From an uncultured Bacilli bacterium (GTDB lineage Bacteria > Bacillota_I > Bacilli_A > RF39 > UBA660): a stretch of 64,000 bases of DNA. This document shows positions 43,229-51,813 of the stretch, piece after piece. Made by a program: the position numbers and the translations under genes. Numbering within the stretch: position 1 is the first letter of the stretch; the number at the start of each line of letters is the position of its first letter. The stretch lies in NCBI GenBank assembly GCA_934130405.1, contig CAKOXX010000001.1:62001-126000 (forward strand), given 5' to 3'. The notes under the pieces are model-generated. The model was not told where the DNA came from. It saw nothing but the letters and a program-made list of their open reading frames with translations, and did not search any database.

Positions 43229-44590
43229 CTACCCCAATATAAATGGATCAGTAGAACTACCTGTTCCTCCCATTATCTTAATTGTGGATTTTAGATAAAC
43301 GGTTGGATAAACGTTCATTTCATAATTTGTATTATAATAACTAAAATAGCCTAAATAATTCATACCAAAAAGGTTTTGAGCAGATGATGTTTGATGTGTA
43401 ATCATTCCCATTGACATTTTTAATAGCCAGTCATTATTTTTACAATCACTATCCCAATTATAAATTTCCTTTAACATACAATTATTTTTATTCACACTAT
43501 TTCCTCCACTTGTTGCATAACCATAGTCGCTTGGATAAATTAGTCCTATTTTTCCTATCCAGTTTGTACTGTAGATATTACTGTTAAATACTGATGTTCC
43601 TCTCTCATATTTATAAAAATGCAATGTTAAACCATTGGATGATTCCATAAAATCACCAACTCCTCCTAAATACCACTTAGCATCCGCCATCATTTCTTTA
43701 GCAATATCCTTTAAACTATTGTAATAATTATTATTTAAAATGCTAGATACTGTTGATGAGTTCCAACTACTTGTATTGAATGCATATGAACCGCTATATT
43801 CATTTCTCATAATTTTAAGCCTTTTTTCTTTTTTTCCAGTACCGTCATCTGTATCAAATACTCCGATAATCCGCCATAACTCATCATTGAATTTTACATA
43901 GTTATTTGGGTTTTTACCTATGTAGCGATAATCAGTTGTTGCTCCTAATTGTTCGGTTTCTTCATGTGAAAATGTCCACATTTGATTCTTTTGATCATCT
44001 GTTGCTGTATTATAATCTAAATCTTCTGGATTAGCTTTTGCTACCAAAGTTTCTGCTCCAGTTGGATTACTTAATAAAGAAAATTCTGTTGTTCCACTAG
44101 GTAGGGTTAAATTAGAATTATTTAATCCCATTGATGAACCTATTTTAATTTGTTTTCCTTTTGCATTATTTATTTTTATTTTATAAGTTAATGTTTTATT
44201 TTGATCTACTGATACTCCTATAGTTGATGGTACTGTTGGACTATCAGAAGTATATCCTATTTCGATAGGAGTGTCAGATAGATTATAGTAATAGATTGAG
44301 TTTTTAACTGTCCTATCATTTGTATTTGTTACTGTTAAAGTGATAGTGTCACTATCTGTTGTTGGTGTATAAGTTATTACTCCTTGACCATTAATTGCTA
44401 CAGAGCTCGTTCCGATTGCTACTGTTCCATTTAAGTTACCTGTTACCACACTATATTGTTGTACTCCTTGAACCGTAAACCAAGCATAGGAAAAATAACC
44501 TGCTAACATCAAAGCACTTACTCCAAATAAAATAAACATGTAACTAGTTGATACTCTTGTATTAAAAAGCTTATCTATTAATTTTTTCAT
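43229..44590 (-). CDS. Surface-protein family member D
   Basis: 453 residues from the ATG at 44590, chosen because GAAGGAG lies 11 nt upstream and MKKLIDKLFNTRVSTSYMFIL aligns with the other starts; an earlier in-frame opening is weak. Same signal (YAWFT), beta-domain and connector as A-C, and the conserved YRYIGKNPNNYVKFNDELWRIIGVFD, WIGKIGLIYPSDYGYATSGG and VYPTVYLKSTIKIMGGTGSSTDPFIL. It is about 50 residues shorter: the block NYLLN.GHE...GGSLYWNRKSG.C in A-C is replaced by SSWNSSTVSSILNNNYYNSLKD. Coding DNA is clearly more diverged from A-C. Lies between addB and murC. Confidence 0.8.
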   Translation of the reverse strand: MKKLIDKLFNTRVSTSYMFILFGVSALMLAGYFSYAWFTVQGVQQYSVVTGNLNGTVAIGTSSVAINGQGVITYTPTTDSDTITLTVTNTNDRTVKNSIYYYNLSDTPIEIGYTSDSPTVPSTIGVSVDQNKTLTYKIKINNAKGKQIKIGSSMGLNNSNLTLPSGTTEFSLLSNPTGAETLVAKANPEDLDYNTATDDQKNQMWTFSHEETEQLGATTDYRYIGKNPNNYVKFNDELWRIIGVFDTDDGTGKKEKRLKIMRNEYSGSYAFNTSSWNSSTVSSILNNNYYNSLKDIAKEMMADAKWYLGGVGDFMESSNGLTLHFYKYERGTSVFNSNIYSTNWIGKIGLIYPSDYGYATSGGNSVNKNNCMLKEIYNWDSDCKNNDWLLKMSMGMITHQTSSAQNLFGMNYLGYFSYYNTNYEMNVYPTVYLKSTIKIMGGTGSSTDPFILG

Positions 44591-44775
44591 CTGATTAAAC
44601 ACTCCTTCTATCTTAGTATTAAACAAAAAAGATAGTTTTATACCTTGCTAGATATTCTGTATCTTTAAAACATTACAAAAGAAAGTAGACTTACTACTTC
44701 TTAAATTGACATTCAATTTCTGACAGTTATTTTCTACTACTACCATTAACTGTCCCTACCTTTCTTATTGTTTTA
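44591..44775 (-). promoter_or_regulatory. Diverged structured leader of surface-protein gene D
   Basis: It keeps the layout of the other leaders with different sequence. Arms CTACTTTCTTT (44688-44678) and AAGAAAGGTAG (44766-44756) pair with one bulge. Inside are hairpins GACAGTTA / TAACTGTC (44754-44722) and AAATTGA / TCAATTT. A hairpin AAAGATA ... TATCTTTTTT precedes the ribosome binding site. There is no nine-G tract. Retention of pairing despite changed sequence suggests selection on RNA structure. Confidence 0.5.
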
Positions 44776-44835
44776 CTATCAGTATTCTTGACATCTTAAT
44801 GATATCATAATCCTTGACATTTAACAATAAGAAAA

Positions 44836-45025
44836 AAGCCGTATGATAAATACGGACTTATAATAATTCTTTAAATTTCTCAATTCACTTAAACCAGTAA
44901 CTAATTCATTTTTAAAATCCGAAGTTCTTGAATAAGTATTAGATCTAATTTTTTTCATTAGACTTTTGTCTGATAGCTTGTAGCATTACTTTAACTTCAA
45001 TTGGAGAATGGACACATTCATCTAC
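44836..45025 (-). pseudogene. Relic of murC (3' end plus an internal segment)
   Basis: Bases 44836-44890 match the murC 3' end and its terminator (AAGTCCGTAT hairpin, TTATAATAATTCTTTAAA). Bases 44900-45025 match the murC interior around 47225-47365 (GAAGTTCTTGAATAAGTATTAG, TTTGTCTGATAGCTTGTA), with internal deletions and frame breaks. This is a decayed partial second copy of murC. Confidence 0.8.
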
Positions 45026-45034
45026 TTAATAATA

Positions 45035-45111
45035 TCTATTAAAGATATCTTCTCTAATATAGATTCTTTTAATTTATTAGGTACTATATATAACTTATCA
45101 TTAAACTTCAT
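45035..45111 (-). pseudogene. Relic of the addB 5' end
   Basis: Matches the first 25 or so codons of addB (43040-43116) nearly base for base, with small indels. The match continues through the upstream intergenic region to 45210. No downstream coding sequence is left. Confidence 0.85.
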
Positions 45112-45212
45112 AGTCATTTTCTTTCCAATTAAGTAGATAATTTAATTATATTTCATAGAGCAAATATTTCTAATACATTTTTTAGGAAAAAGAAAAAAGG
45201 TCCGATCTTTGA

Positions 45213-45262
45213 CCTAAATGTGTCAGTAGACTACCTGTTCCTGAAGTTACCTTCATTGCGAA
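45213..45262 (-). pseudogene. Relic of a surface-protein family 3' end
   Basis: After the duplicated addB upstream region comes GGTCAAAGATCGGACC (the gene D terminator hairpin) and a degraded version of the family C-terminal coding end, including GAACAGGTAGTCTACTGAC, corresponding to GTGSSTDP. The order addB start, terminator, family end matches 43.1-43.3 kb. Confidence 0.7.
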
Positions 45263-45311
45263 CTTTCACCGATTAACTAAACGACATGCCCGTCGCACCA
45301 CCAAATAAAAT

Positions 45312-46166
45312 TTAAACTACAACCAGTTCTTCTTCTAATAATTCGATGATTAAATCAATAGAATTCATAACATCATCATAATCTATATTTTCTACATAGG
45401 ATTTTTTATTTTTGTAGTTTTTGAAATTTTGTTTCAATTTATCACTTTCTTTAATTAAATCAAAAGTTTTTACAATTTTTTCTACGTCATAATTTGTTTC
45501 TCTTCTTTTAAAAGTATTCTTTATCGCCTTTACTAAAGTAGATTTATTTAATTCAACATAAAATCTAGTTAAAAGTATATATAAATCATAAAAATCTTTT
45601 GCTCTTGTATTCATAATATTATCAGTTATAAAAGTTTCAAATTTTTCCGCAATTATAGTTTCTTTATTAAAAGCCATGATATTAATGTAAGAATCGTCAA
45701 ACATACATTTATACTTAAATTCTAATTCTCTTGGAGTAATTGGATCTCCTACTGTAATGTCAATTGATAGTGGTACTTGTAGATGTTCTTTAAATCCTAT
45801 TAAGCTGACTTTTAATCCACCATATTTATCTATCAATCTTATTTCTTTTGTATTTTTAATTTTAAAATTAATATCATCTTCACAATCAATAGAAATTATT
45901 TCATTGATAATATTCTCTAATTGTTTTGTATCCAATGGTAAACCTTTTATCATTGTATCCATATCTTGAGTAGTTCTACGTTCATCTCCAAATATTGAAG
46001 ATAGTAAAAGTCCACCCTTTAGAATAAAATTGTTTTTATACTTACTTTTTGATATACGATATAATAATCTTTCAAAAAAATACATTTGCATTATATCTTG
46101 AGGTTCTAAATTATTCTCATGTGCTTTAGTTTTAATTTTTATTTTTAAATTTTCTGCATCTAACAC
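45312..46166 (-). CDS. AbiEii-type nucleotidyltransferase toxin
   Basis: 284 residues starting at GTG; GGAGGT lies 9 nt upstream inside the antitoxin gene, and the GTG shares one base with the antitoxin stop TAG. The nucleotidyltransferase motif is FILKGGLLLSSIFG ... RRTTQDMDTMI near 48-74 (KGG and the D-x-D pair), with further motifs LSIDITVGDPI and AKDFYDLYILL, as in DUF1814/AbiEii proteins. Related toxins modify tRNA acceptor ends or other RNAs and mediate abortive phage infection or plasmid stabilisation. The pair with AbiEi upstream is the standard order. Confidence 0.9.
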   Translation of the reverse strand: MLDAENLKIKIKTKAHENNLEPQDIMQMYFFERLLYRISKSKYKNNFILKGGLLLSSIFGDERRTTQDMDTMIKGLPLDTKQLENIINEIISIDCEDDINFKIKNTKEIRLIDKYGGLKVSLIGFKEHLQVPLSIDITVGDPITPRELEFKYKCMFDDSYINIMAFNKETIIAEKFETFITDNIMNTRAKDFYDLYILLTRFYVELNKSTLVKAIKNTFKRRETNYDVEKIVKTFDLIKESDKLKQNFKNYKNKKSYVENIDYDDVMNSIDLIIELLEEELVVV

Positions 46167-46759
46167 TACATTAACACCTCCAAATACTTATTTATATCAT
46201 CTTCGACATTAAACTTTTTAGCATATTCCATAAGTCTTGGTAAATCTCTTTCCTTTTTATTATTTAAATACTCAGTAATAGCATATTTTATAATTTCAAT
46301 ATCTTGATTATCCTTATCTCTTAATAAATCACATATACATCTTTCTGCATTATAACAAAGAATATTTTGTCCTTGTGGACTTTTAATAGTCATTCTTCCT
46401 ATTCCAAATATTTCATTTTTTACATAATGTAATTTAACATTATTACATTTTTTTAAGCTTCCATTATATCCTCTATTTACTGTAATATGATATGTGCTTG
46501 GTACAGTTTCACATAAATTTAAAAAGTATAAAGCAGTTTCATACGAAAATACGGCATTATTTCCATAAGTTAAATTAAAATATTCATCACCCCAAGTAGA
46601 AGGTAGTACATATAAACCATTTTTTACTCTTTCTAATTTTCCTTTATTAACAAGTCTAGTTAAAAATACTCTGTTAATATCATTTTGAGCAATTTTTTTA
46701 GTTGTAATAACTCCATTATTATCTTCTATAAGTTTTAAAATTTGTTCTTCTTTACTCAT
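46166..46759 (-). CDS. AbiEi-type antitoxin/transcriptional regulator
   Basis: 197 residues from the ATG at 46759 (AAAGGAA 9 nt upstream); a longer in-frame opening at 46816 begins with an unlikely hydrophobic stretch and is rejected. The N-terminal winged helix (QILKLIEDNNGVITTKKIAQNDINRVFLTRLVNKGKLERVKNGLYVLP) is the AbiEi signature. The C-terminal antitoxin domain (VFSYETALYFLNLCETVPSTYHITVNRGY) follows. AbiEi neutralises the toxin (type IV) and represses its own promoter by binding inverted repeats. Confidence 0.9.
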   Translation of the reverse strand: MSKEEQILKLIEDNNGVITTKKIAQNDINRVFLTRLVNKGKLERVKNGLYVLPSTWGDEYFNLTYGNNAVFSYETALYFLNLCETVPSTYHITVNRGYNGSLKKCNNVKLHYVKNEIFGIGRMTIKSPQGQNILCYNAERCICDLLRDKDNQDIEIIKYAITEYLNNKKERDLPRLMEYAKKFNVEDDINKYLEVLM

Positions 46760-46969
46760 ATATATCAGTTCCTTTCTACATGCAATTATAACATATATGT
46801 ATGTTATTTGGAACATATATATATTATTTTCTTTAAATTTTACAATTCCATTTGTCCCTCTCCACCACCATATGTACTGTTCAATATATGGTGGTTCAAT
46901 TTATATTGCATTATGTACTTATATTTTTTTAGTATACAGTATTTACTTCTATTCTGACATTTCACAATA

Positions 46970-46993
46970 AGAAAAAAATCCGTAAAATACGGA
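46970..46993 (-). terminator. Terminator of murC
   Basis: Stem TCCGTA / TACGGA with loop TTT and seven T on the minus strand, directly after the murC stop. A copy survives in the relic at 44.84 kb. Confidence 0.75.
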
Positions 46994-46994
46994 C

Positions 46995-48293
46995 TTATAA
47001 TAATTCTTTAAAGTTCTCAATTAAATGTGCTACTGTTGCACAACCCATGAATGCTACTACACCATCTTTATCTTTTAATACTTTAGAAATAGATTCTTCA
47101 TCTACTAATTCACTATTAGGAATTAACTTGATTATATCATCTGATGATATAGGTGGATAATCTTCTTTTCTCTCACGATCACATTTTATAGGTGTTAAAT
47201 AAACTTTATCAGCTTCACTTAAAGCAGTAGCAAATTCATTTTTGAAAGCCGAAGTTCTTGAATAAGTATTAGGTCTAAAAACAACAGTTAATTTTTTATC
47301 AGGATATTTTTGTCTGATAGCTTGTAAAGTTACTTTAACTTCAGTTGGATGATGTGCATAATCATCTACTATAATAGTATCTTTTACTTGTTCAATAGCA
47401 AAACGTCTTGCAGCATTCTTAAAGTTTTCTAATAACTTTTTAATCTTTTCACTAGTTAAACCATTTCTTAAAGCTACAATAACACTTGCTACAGTATTCA
47501 TTACCATATGATGTCCATAAAGAGGAACAAAGAAATTAGAAATCAACTTATCTTTTTCATATAAATCAAAAGATGAACCTTCACTATCAAGTTTAATATT
47601 CTTAATGATATAATCATTGTTTTCCTTCTCACCATAGAAAATAACTTCATTATTAAACTTAATTTGTCTTATATTTTCATCATCACCATTCGCTACTACT
47701 AATTCTGCTTTATTAGCAAATTTCTCAAAAGTAGCTATAGTATCAACTATGTCTTTATATATTTCTGTATGTTCTAACTCAACACAAGTGATAACCGCCG
47801 TCTTTGGATGATATGCCAAGAAATGACGATTAAATTCATCTGATTCAATTACTAATAGCTTATTCTTTAAATCAATATGACCTTGACCATCACCGATAAA
47901 ATAGTTACACCCAATACTTCCTTCAAATAAGTGTTTTAATAAAGAGGTAGTAGTTGTTTTACCATGAGTTCCACAAACAGAAATAGTATCAAACTTAGCA
48001 GTAATTTCTCCAACCACTTCATTGTAAGGTTTAAAAGTGAGACCTAGTTCTTTAATTCTTTTAATCTCTCTATGATCATCACTAAAAGCTTTAGAAGCTG
48101 TTACAATTGTATCTTTATCAAGAGGATGAGTTGAATCATAGAATATCTCTATTCCACGTTCTCTTAATCCTTTTTCTGTAAATTTATAATCCTTTGCATC
48201 ATCATATCCTGAAACAGTATTTCCCATATCATAAAGCATTGAAGCTAGAGTAGCCATTCCTGTTCCTTTAATACCAATGCAATAATATTTCAC
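46995..48293 (-). CDS. murC: UDP-N-acetylmuramate-L-alanine ligase
   Basis: 432 residues from the GTG at 48293, chosen over the GTG three codons upstream because KYYCIGIKGTGM is the standard MurC start and AAAGAAG then has 6-nt spacing. Adds L-Ala to UDP-MurNAc, the first step of the peptidoglycan stem peptide. Signatures: GIKGTGMATLA, ATP loop SVCGTHGKTTTTSLLKH, VIESDEFNRHFL, DDYAHHPTEV and RPNTYSRTSAF. Presence implies a cell wall. It carries its own promoter and terminator, and is divergent from the radical SAM gene. Confidence 0.93.
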   Translation of the reverse strand: MKYYCIGIKGTGMATLASMLYDMGNTVSGYDDAKDYKFTEKGLRERGIEIFYDSTHPLDKDTIVTASKAFSDDHREIKRIKELGLTFKPYNEVVGEITAKFDTISVCGTHGKTTTTSLLKHLFEGSIGCNYFIGDGQGHIDLKNKLLVIESDEFNRHFLAYHPKTAVITCVELEHTEIYKDIVDTIATFEKFANKAELVVANGDDENIRQIKFNNEVIFYGEKENNDYIIKNIKLDSEGSSFDLYEKDKLISNFFVPLYGHHMVMNTVASVIVALRNGLTSEKIKKLLENFKNAARRFAIEQVKDTIIVDDYAHHPTEVKVTLQAIRQKYPDKKLTVVFRPNTYSRTSAFKNEFATALSEADKVYLTPIKCDRERKEDYPPISSDDIIKLIPNSELVDEESISKVLKDKDGVVAFMGCATVAHLIENFKELL

Positions 48294-48316
48294 ACTAATC
48301 ACTTCTTTCTACCAAT

Positions 48317-48345
48317 ATTATATACTATTACTTTACTTTTTTAAA
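48317..48345 (-). promoter_or_regulatory. Promoter of murC
   Basis: TTTAAA-N17-TATAAT on the minus strand, ending 23 nt before the murC start. Confidence 0.55.
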
Positions 48346-48352
48346 CGTTTTC

Positions 48353-48381
48353 TTTACACAATTTTACTTTAATAGTATAGT
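48353..48381 (+). promoter_or_regulatory. Promoter of the radical SAM gene
   Basis: TTTACA-N17-TATAGT on the plus strand, 17 nt before the start codon. The short leader leaves room only for the ribosome binding site GGTGA. Confidence 0.55.
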
Positions 48382-48398
48382 ATTATCGGTGAATAAAA

Positions 48399-49295
48399 AT
48401 GAATGAATTATATAACTCTTGTGAATTATGTCCAAGAAAATGTCATATCAACAGAAATATTAACAAAGGAATTTGTTCTAATACTAGCACCTTAAAAGTA
48501 GCAAGAAGTGCCCTTCACTATTTTGAAGAGCCGTCTATTTCTGGTACTAATGGAAGTGGTACTATCTTTTTTAGTGGTTGTAATCTAAAGTGTTGTTACT
48601 GTCAAAATAAAGAAATATCTAATGATAACTTTGGTATTAATATCTCCGTTGAAAGACTAAGTGAATTAATGTTAGAACTACAAGCAAAGAATGCTAATAA
48701 TATTAATTTAGTAACTCCTACTCACTTTGTACCAAGTATTATTGAAGCGATTAAACTAGCTAGAAAAAAGGGGCTTTCTATTCCTATCGTTTATAATACT
48801 AGTGGATATGAAAGTGTGGCTACTATTAAATTACTAGCTGGTTATGTCGATATATATTTAACAGATTTTAAGTATTTTGATAACAAGTTAGGAGAAGATT
48901 TATCAAAAGTTAAAAACTATTTTGAAATTGCTAGTCTTGCCCTTGAGGAAATGTATAAACAAGTAGGAAAAAATAAATTTGCTAGTAATGGTATGATGAC
49001 GAAAGGTATCATCGTAAGATGCTTAGTCCTGCCAACTAAAGGTACTGATACTAAGAAAATAATTAGTTATCTCTACAAAAAATACCAAGATAATATCTAT
49101 CTTAGTATTATGAATCAGTATACACCTGTTAATCACAGTGACACTTTTACCTTTCTAAATGACAAAGTTAGTGATAGCGAATATGACGATATCATTAACT
49201 ATGCCTTAGACTTAGGAGTTAAAAATGCTTATATCCAAGAAGGAGAAACCCAAGATGAGTCTTTTATTCCTCCTTTTAATCTTGAAGGGCTTTAA
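48399..49295 (+). CDS. Radical SAM protein of the PflA-like (COG1313) group
   Basis: 298 residues. The radical SAM cluster motif is GCNLKCCYCQN near 60-70 (C-x3-C-x2-C). An extra N-terminal Cys group, CELCPRKCHINRNINKGIC (C-x2-C-x3-C-x8-C), may bind a second cluster. Strand motifs IPIVYNTSGYESV and IYLTDFKYFDNKLGEDLS match pyruvate formate-lyase activase-like proteins. The target is unknown: no glycyl-radical enzyme gene is adjacent. The 3' end overlaps the convergent queH gene by 20 nt. Confidence 0.88.
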   Translation: MNELYNSCELCPRKCHINRNINKGICSNTSTLKVARSALHYFEEPSISGTNGSGTIFFSGCNLKCCYCQNKEISNDNFGINISVERLSELMLELQAKNANNINLVTPTHFVPSIIEAIKLARKKGLSIPIVYNTSGYESVATIKLLAGYVDIYLTDFKYFDNKLGEDLSKVKNYFEIASLALEEMYKQVGKNKFASNGMMTKGIIVRCLVLPTKGTDTKKIISYLYKKYQDNIYLSIMNQYTPVNHSDTFTFLNDKVSDSEYDDIINYALDLGVKNAYIQEGETQDESFIPPFNLEGL

Positions 49296-49896
49296 TTTTA
49301 TCACGTTCTACTTTAGAATAAATACAACCACAATAATCTTGTCTATATAAATGGTATATATTAGATAGTTCTATACTTCTTTTATAGCCATTTTTCTTTT
49401 TGAAATCAGCATATAAATAGTTGATATTGTATTTATTAGCTAACTCTTCTCCTATTTCATTTAACCATTTACTATTCTTATAAGGACTTATTGATAAAGT
49501 AGTTGTAAAATAATCAAAGTTATTTTCTTTAGCAAGCATAGCAGTCTTTTCAAGTCTTAATTTATAACACTTATAACAGCGAATATCGCCTTCTTTTTTA
49601 TCTTCTAGTCCTAAAGCCATTTCAATAAATTTTTCTTTATCATAATCACAATCCATAATTTCAATCTGATAATTAACATCTTTAATAAGTCTTTTTAATT
49701 CTTCTTTTCTTTTAAGATATTCTTCATAATCAGTTATATTCGGATTATAAAAAAGAATTGTTATAGAAAAGTATTTACTAATTCGTTCTAAAACTGCTGA
49801 TGAACAGGGAGCACAACAAGAATGTAATAATAAAGTTGGTTTATGGTTTAAATCAATACTATTTAATATTTTTTCACATTCTAAATTATAATTCAT
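49276..49896 (-). CDS. queH: Epoxyqueuosine reductase QueH
   Basis: 206 residues. Four Cys-containing motifs place it in the QueH (DUF208) family: LLHSCCAPCSS near 23-33, IRCYKCYKLRLEKTA near 106, and YRQDYCGCIYS near 185, which bind an Fe-S cluster and iron. TTTLSISPYKN is the conserved family block. It performs the last step of queuosine formation in tRNA wobble positions, replacing QueG. No other queuosine gene lies nearby, so precursor salvage is possible but not shown. Confidence 0.9.
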   Translation of the reverse strand: MNYNLECEKILNSIDLNHKPTLLLHSCCAPCSSAVLERISKYFSITILFYNPNITDYEEYLKRKEELKRLIKDVNYQIEIMDCDYDKEKFIEMALGLEDKKEGDIRCYKCYKLRLEKTAMLAKENNFDYFTTTLSISPYKNSKWLNEIGEELANKYNINYLYADFKKKNGYKRSIELSNIYHLYRQDYCGCIYSKVERDKIKALQD

Positions 49897-49949
49897 TTTA
49901 ATTCCATCTTTCTTTAACTAATAATTTTGCAACATCATGTTGCATTTTT

Positions 49950-50807
49950 TTAATTAATAAATCCATTATTTCGTTCTTTAACTAATACTTTTTGATAGTT
50001 ATTATTAATATTTTCTACATATTGCCCATTTTGAGCTTTAAAAAAGTTAATTAAATTAAGATTATTTTGAATAGTATGTGTAACTTTATTATATTTACTT
50101 ATAAATTCTCTTTGTCTTTTAACGGACATTGCAGAAGTTTCTGTAATTGGTTTTCTTCCTTCATAATATGAAGAATAGTTATATAAAAAGTTTCTATTTT
50201 CTTCTATAAGTTTTGGCCAGAAGTGATTTAAAAATCCTTCTTCATTATAAGAAAGTAAAGTACCATCACTCTCATAAAGTGGTTCTATAAAAAACTTATC
50301 AGCACCAATTGTAACATAATTAGCAGCATGATTCTCACCTAATCTCTTATGATGAAACTCACTCAAAAACATCTTTATCCTAGCAATATCTTCTTCTGTT
50401 TTAGTGGTATCAACCACCACCATTTCATTTTCAATTCCTAATCTTTCAGAAAGCAGTTTATGTAAAGCAGAACTATGCCTACAACACCCTTCTCCAGTAA
50501 AAGGAACAAGAGCAAGTTCAAAAAATAAATCCTTATAAAAACCAATTTCTGTTGTTTTATCATTATATGTATATTTTCCAGTCACCGAAAAATAACCCAT
50601 ACTGATAAGATCAGAAGCAAATATTGCTTGTTCTATCTTTTGATTTGGAAAAACATTTTCAATTAAAGTACTAGTTCTTTCTAAAACTATATCTAAATCA
50701 TTTTTCATTTTTTGATATTCATCTTGTTCTAAATAATGTTCTTTATATATTAATGCTTCTCTTAATTCTTTTAATTCTTCTATTTTCTTAATTTTCTTCA
50801 AATACAT
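49950..50807 (-). CDS. Transglutaminase-like fold protein (paralogue 1)
   Basis: 285 residues from the ATG at 50807 (a GTG one codon earlier is possible). The core TGEGCCRHSSALHKLLSERLG near 108-128 is followed by NHAANYVTIGADKFFIEPLYES near 177-198. The Cys, His and acidic residue in this order and spacing resemble the catalytic triad of transglutaminase-like cysteine proteases; that is inference from pattern. No signal peptide or membrane segment, so it is probably cytoplasmic. It is a diverged duplicate of the next gene upstream, 12 nt away. Confidence 0.6.
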   Translation of the reverse strand: MYLKKIKKIEELKELREALIYKEHYLEQDEYQKMKNDLDIVLERTSTLIENVFPNQKIEQAIFASDLISMGYFSVTGKYTYNDKTTEIGFYKDLFFELALVPFTGEGCCRHSSALHKLLSERLGIENEMVVVDTTKTEEDIARIKMFLSEFHHKRLGENHAANYVTIGADKFFIEPLYESDGTLLSYNEEGFLNHFWPKLIEENRNFLYNYSSYYEGRKPITETSAMSVKRQREFISKYNKVTHTIQNNLNLINFFKAQNGQYVENINNNYQKVLVKERNNGFIN

Positions 50808-50819
50808 CACCTACATCTT

Positions 50820-51707
50820 CTATTTCTTTAATGCCATTTTTTCATTTATCAATATTTTTTGATAACTTTTATTTATATTCATAACATTTTCTTCATTTTT
50901 TTCCCGAAAATCACTTAATAATTCCGGATTTCCTAGAATAGTAAGAAAAGCTTGGTCATATTTTTGCAAAATCAAGTCTTGTTTTTCTTTTTCCAATTCT
51001 GTAACTTTATCAAGTCCCATTTCTCTAGGAGTAGAAGAAAACAAATCATAATTATAAACAAATGCTAACTCATCCTTCGTATTATATTCTTCTACATTCG
51101 TATTAAGTAGTTTAAAAGAAAGCTGCTTACCATAATTTTCAAATGCTTTAACAAAGCTTTTATCTATCGAATAAAAAGCGAGCATTGACGAATTCTTTAA
51201 TGGTTCAAAAATAAAGACATCTCCATCATATCTAACATAGTTAGCTGCATGATTAGCTTTACTATAATTTCTAAAAAAGTCATCCATCATTAGTTCTAAT
51301 TTCTCTATATTCTTATCTTCTGCTAAACCACTTCTTAACATAGCAACTCCACTTTCAACCAAAAGCTCATCTAGTAATAGTTTAATCAGTGCAGAAGTAT
51401 GTCTACAACAACCTTTTCCTTCAAGTGAAACACAACTATAATTTAATAAATGATTAGCCATAAGTCTCGACTCTTTCATATTTGTATCATAAGTATAAGA
51501 ACTATCTTTAGATAAATAACCTCTTGTAACCAACATAGAAGCAAGTGTTATTCTTTCGATTTCATCTTTAAAAGCAAAAGTATTTGCTAATGCATCAACA
51601 TCTTTTAAAATATCACTCATTGAACTTTCAATATTTTTTGTTTCTTTATAAACATAATTCTTAAGAATTAATAAATCTTCTTTTCTTCTTTTTATCTCAT
51701 CAAGCAT
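50820..51707 (-). CDS. Transglutaminase-like fold protein (paralogue 2)
   Basis: 295 residues. It shares with the downstream paralogue the helical N-terminus (YKETKNIESSMSDILKDVDAL), EGKGCCRHTSALIKLLLDELL and KANHAANYVRYDGDVFIFEPLKNSS, and ends similarly (NINKSYQKILINEKM against NINNNYQKVLVKERN). Both keep CCRH and NHAANYV while the rest has diverged, pointing to a conserved active site. It is first in a two-gene unit downstream of the sigma-factor operon. Substrate unknown. Confidence 0.6.
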   Translation of the reverse strand: MLDEIKRRKEDLLILKNYVYKETKNIESSMSDILKDVDALANTFAFKDEIERITLASMLVTRGYLSKDSSYTYDTNMKESRLMANHLLNYSCVSLEGKGCCRHTSALIKLLLDELLVESGVAMLRSGLAEDKNIEKLELMMDDFFRNYSKANHAANYVRYDGDVFIFEPLKNSSMLAFYSIDKSFVKAFENYGKQLSFKLLNTNVEEYNTKDELAFVYNYDLFSSTPREMGLDKVTELEKEKQDLILQKYDQAFLTILGNPELLSDFREKNEENVMNINKSYQKILINEKMALKK

Positions 51708-51782
51708 CTATCATCACCTCAAAGCGAATTATATTTTACAACAATTTACTTAATGAGGCAAGTCTAATGGATAAATTTTGCC

Positions 51783-51813
51783 AAAAGAAAAAGAAGTGTT
51801 TATTTCTTCTTTT
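51783..51813 (-). terminator. Terminator of the sigma-factor operon
   Basis: Stem AAAAGAAG / CTTCTTTT with a 9-nt loop, then TCTTTT on the minus strand, overlapping the last codons of the sigma gene. Confidence 0.5.

Noticed and set aside
44836..45262. A real small gene or integron-like cassette in the gap after gene D
   Set aside because: Every recognisable part matches murC, addB or the surface-protein family end with frame breaks and deletions, so it is a set of relics.
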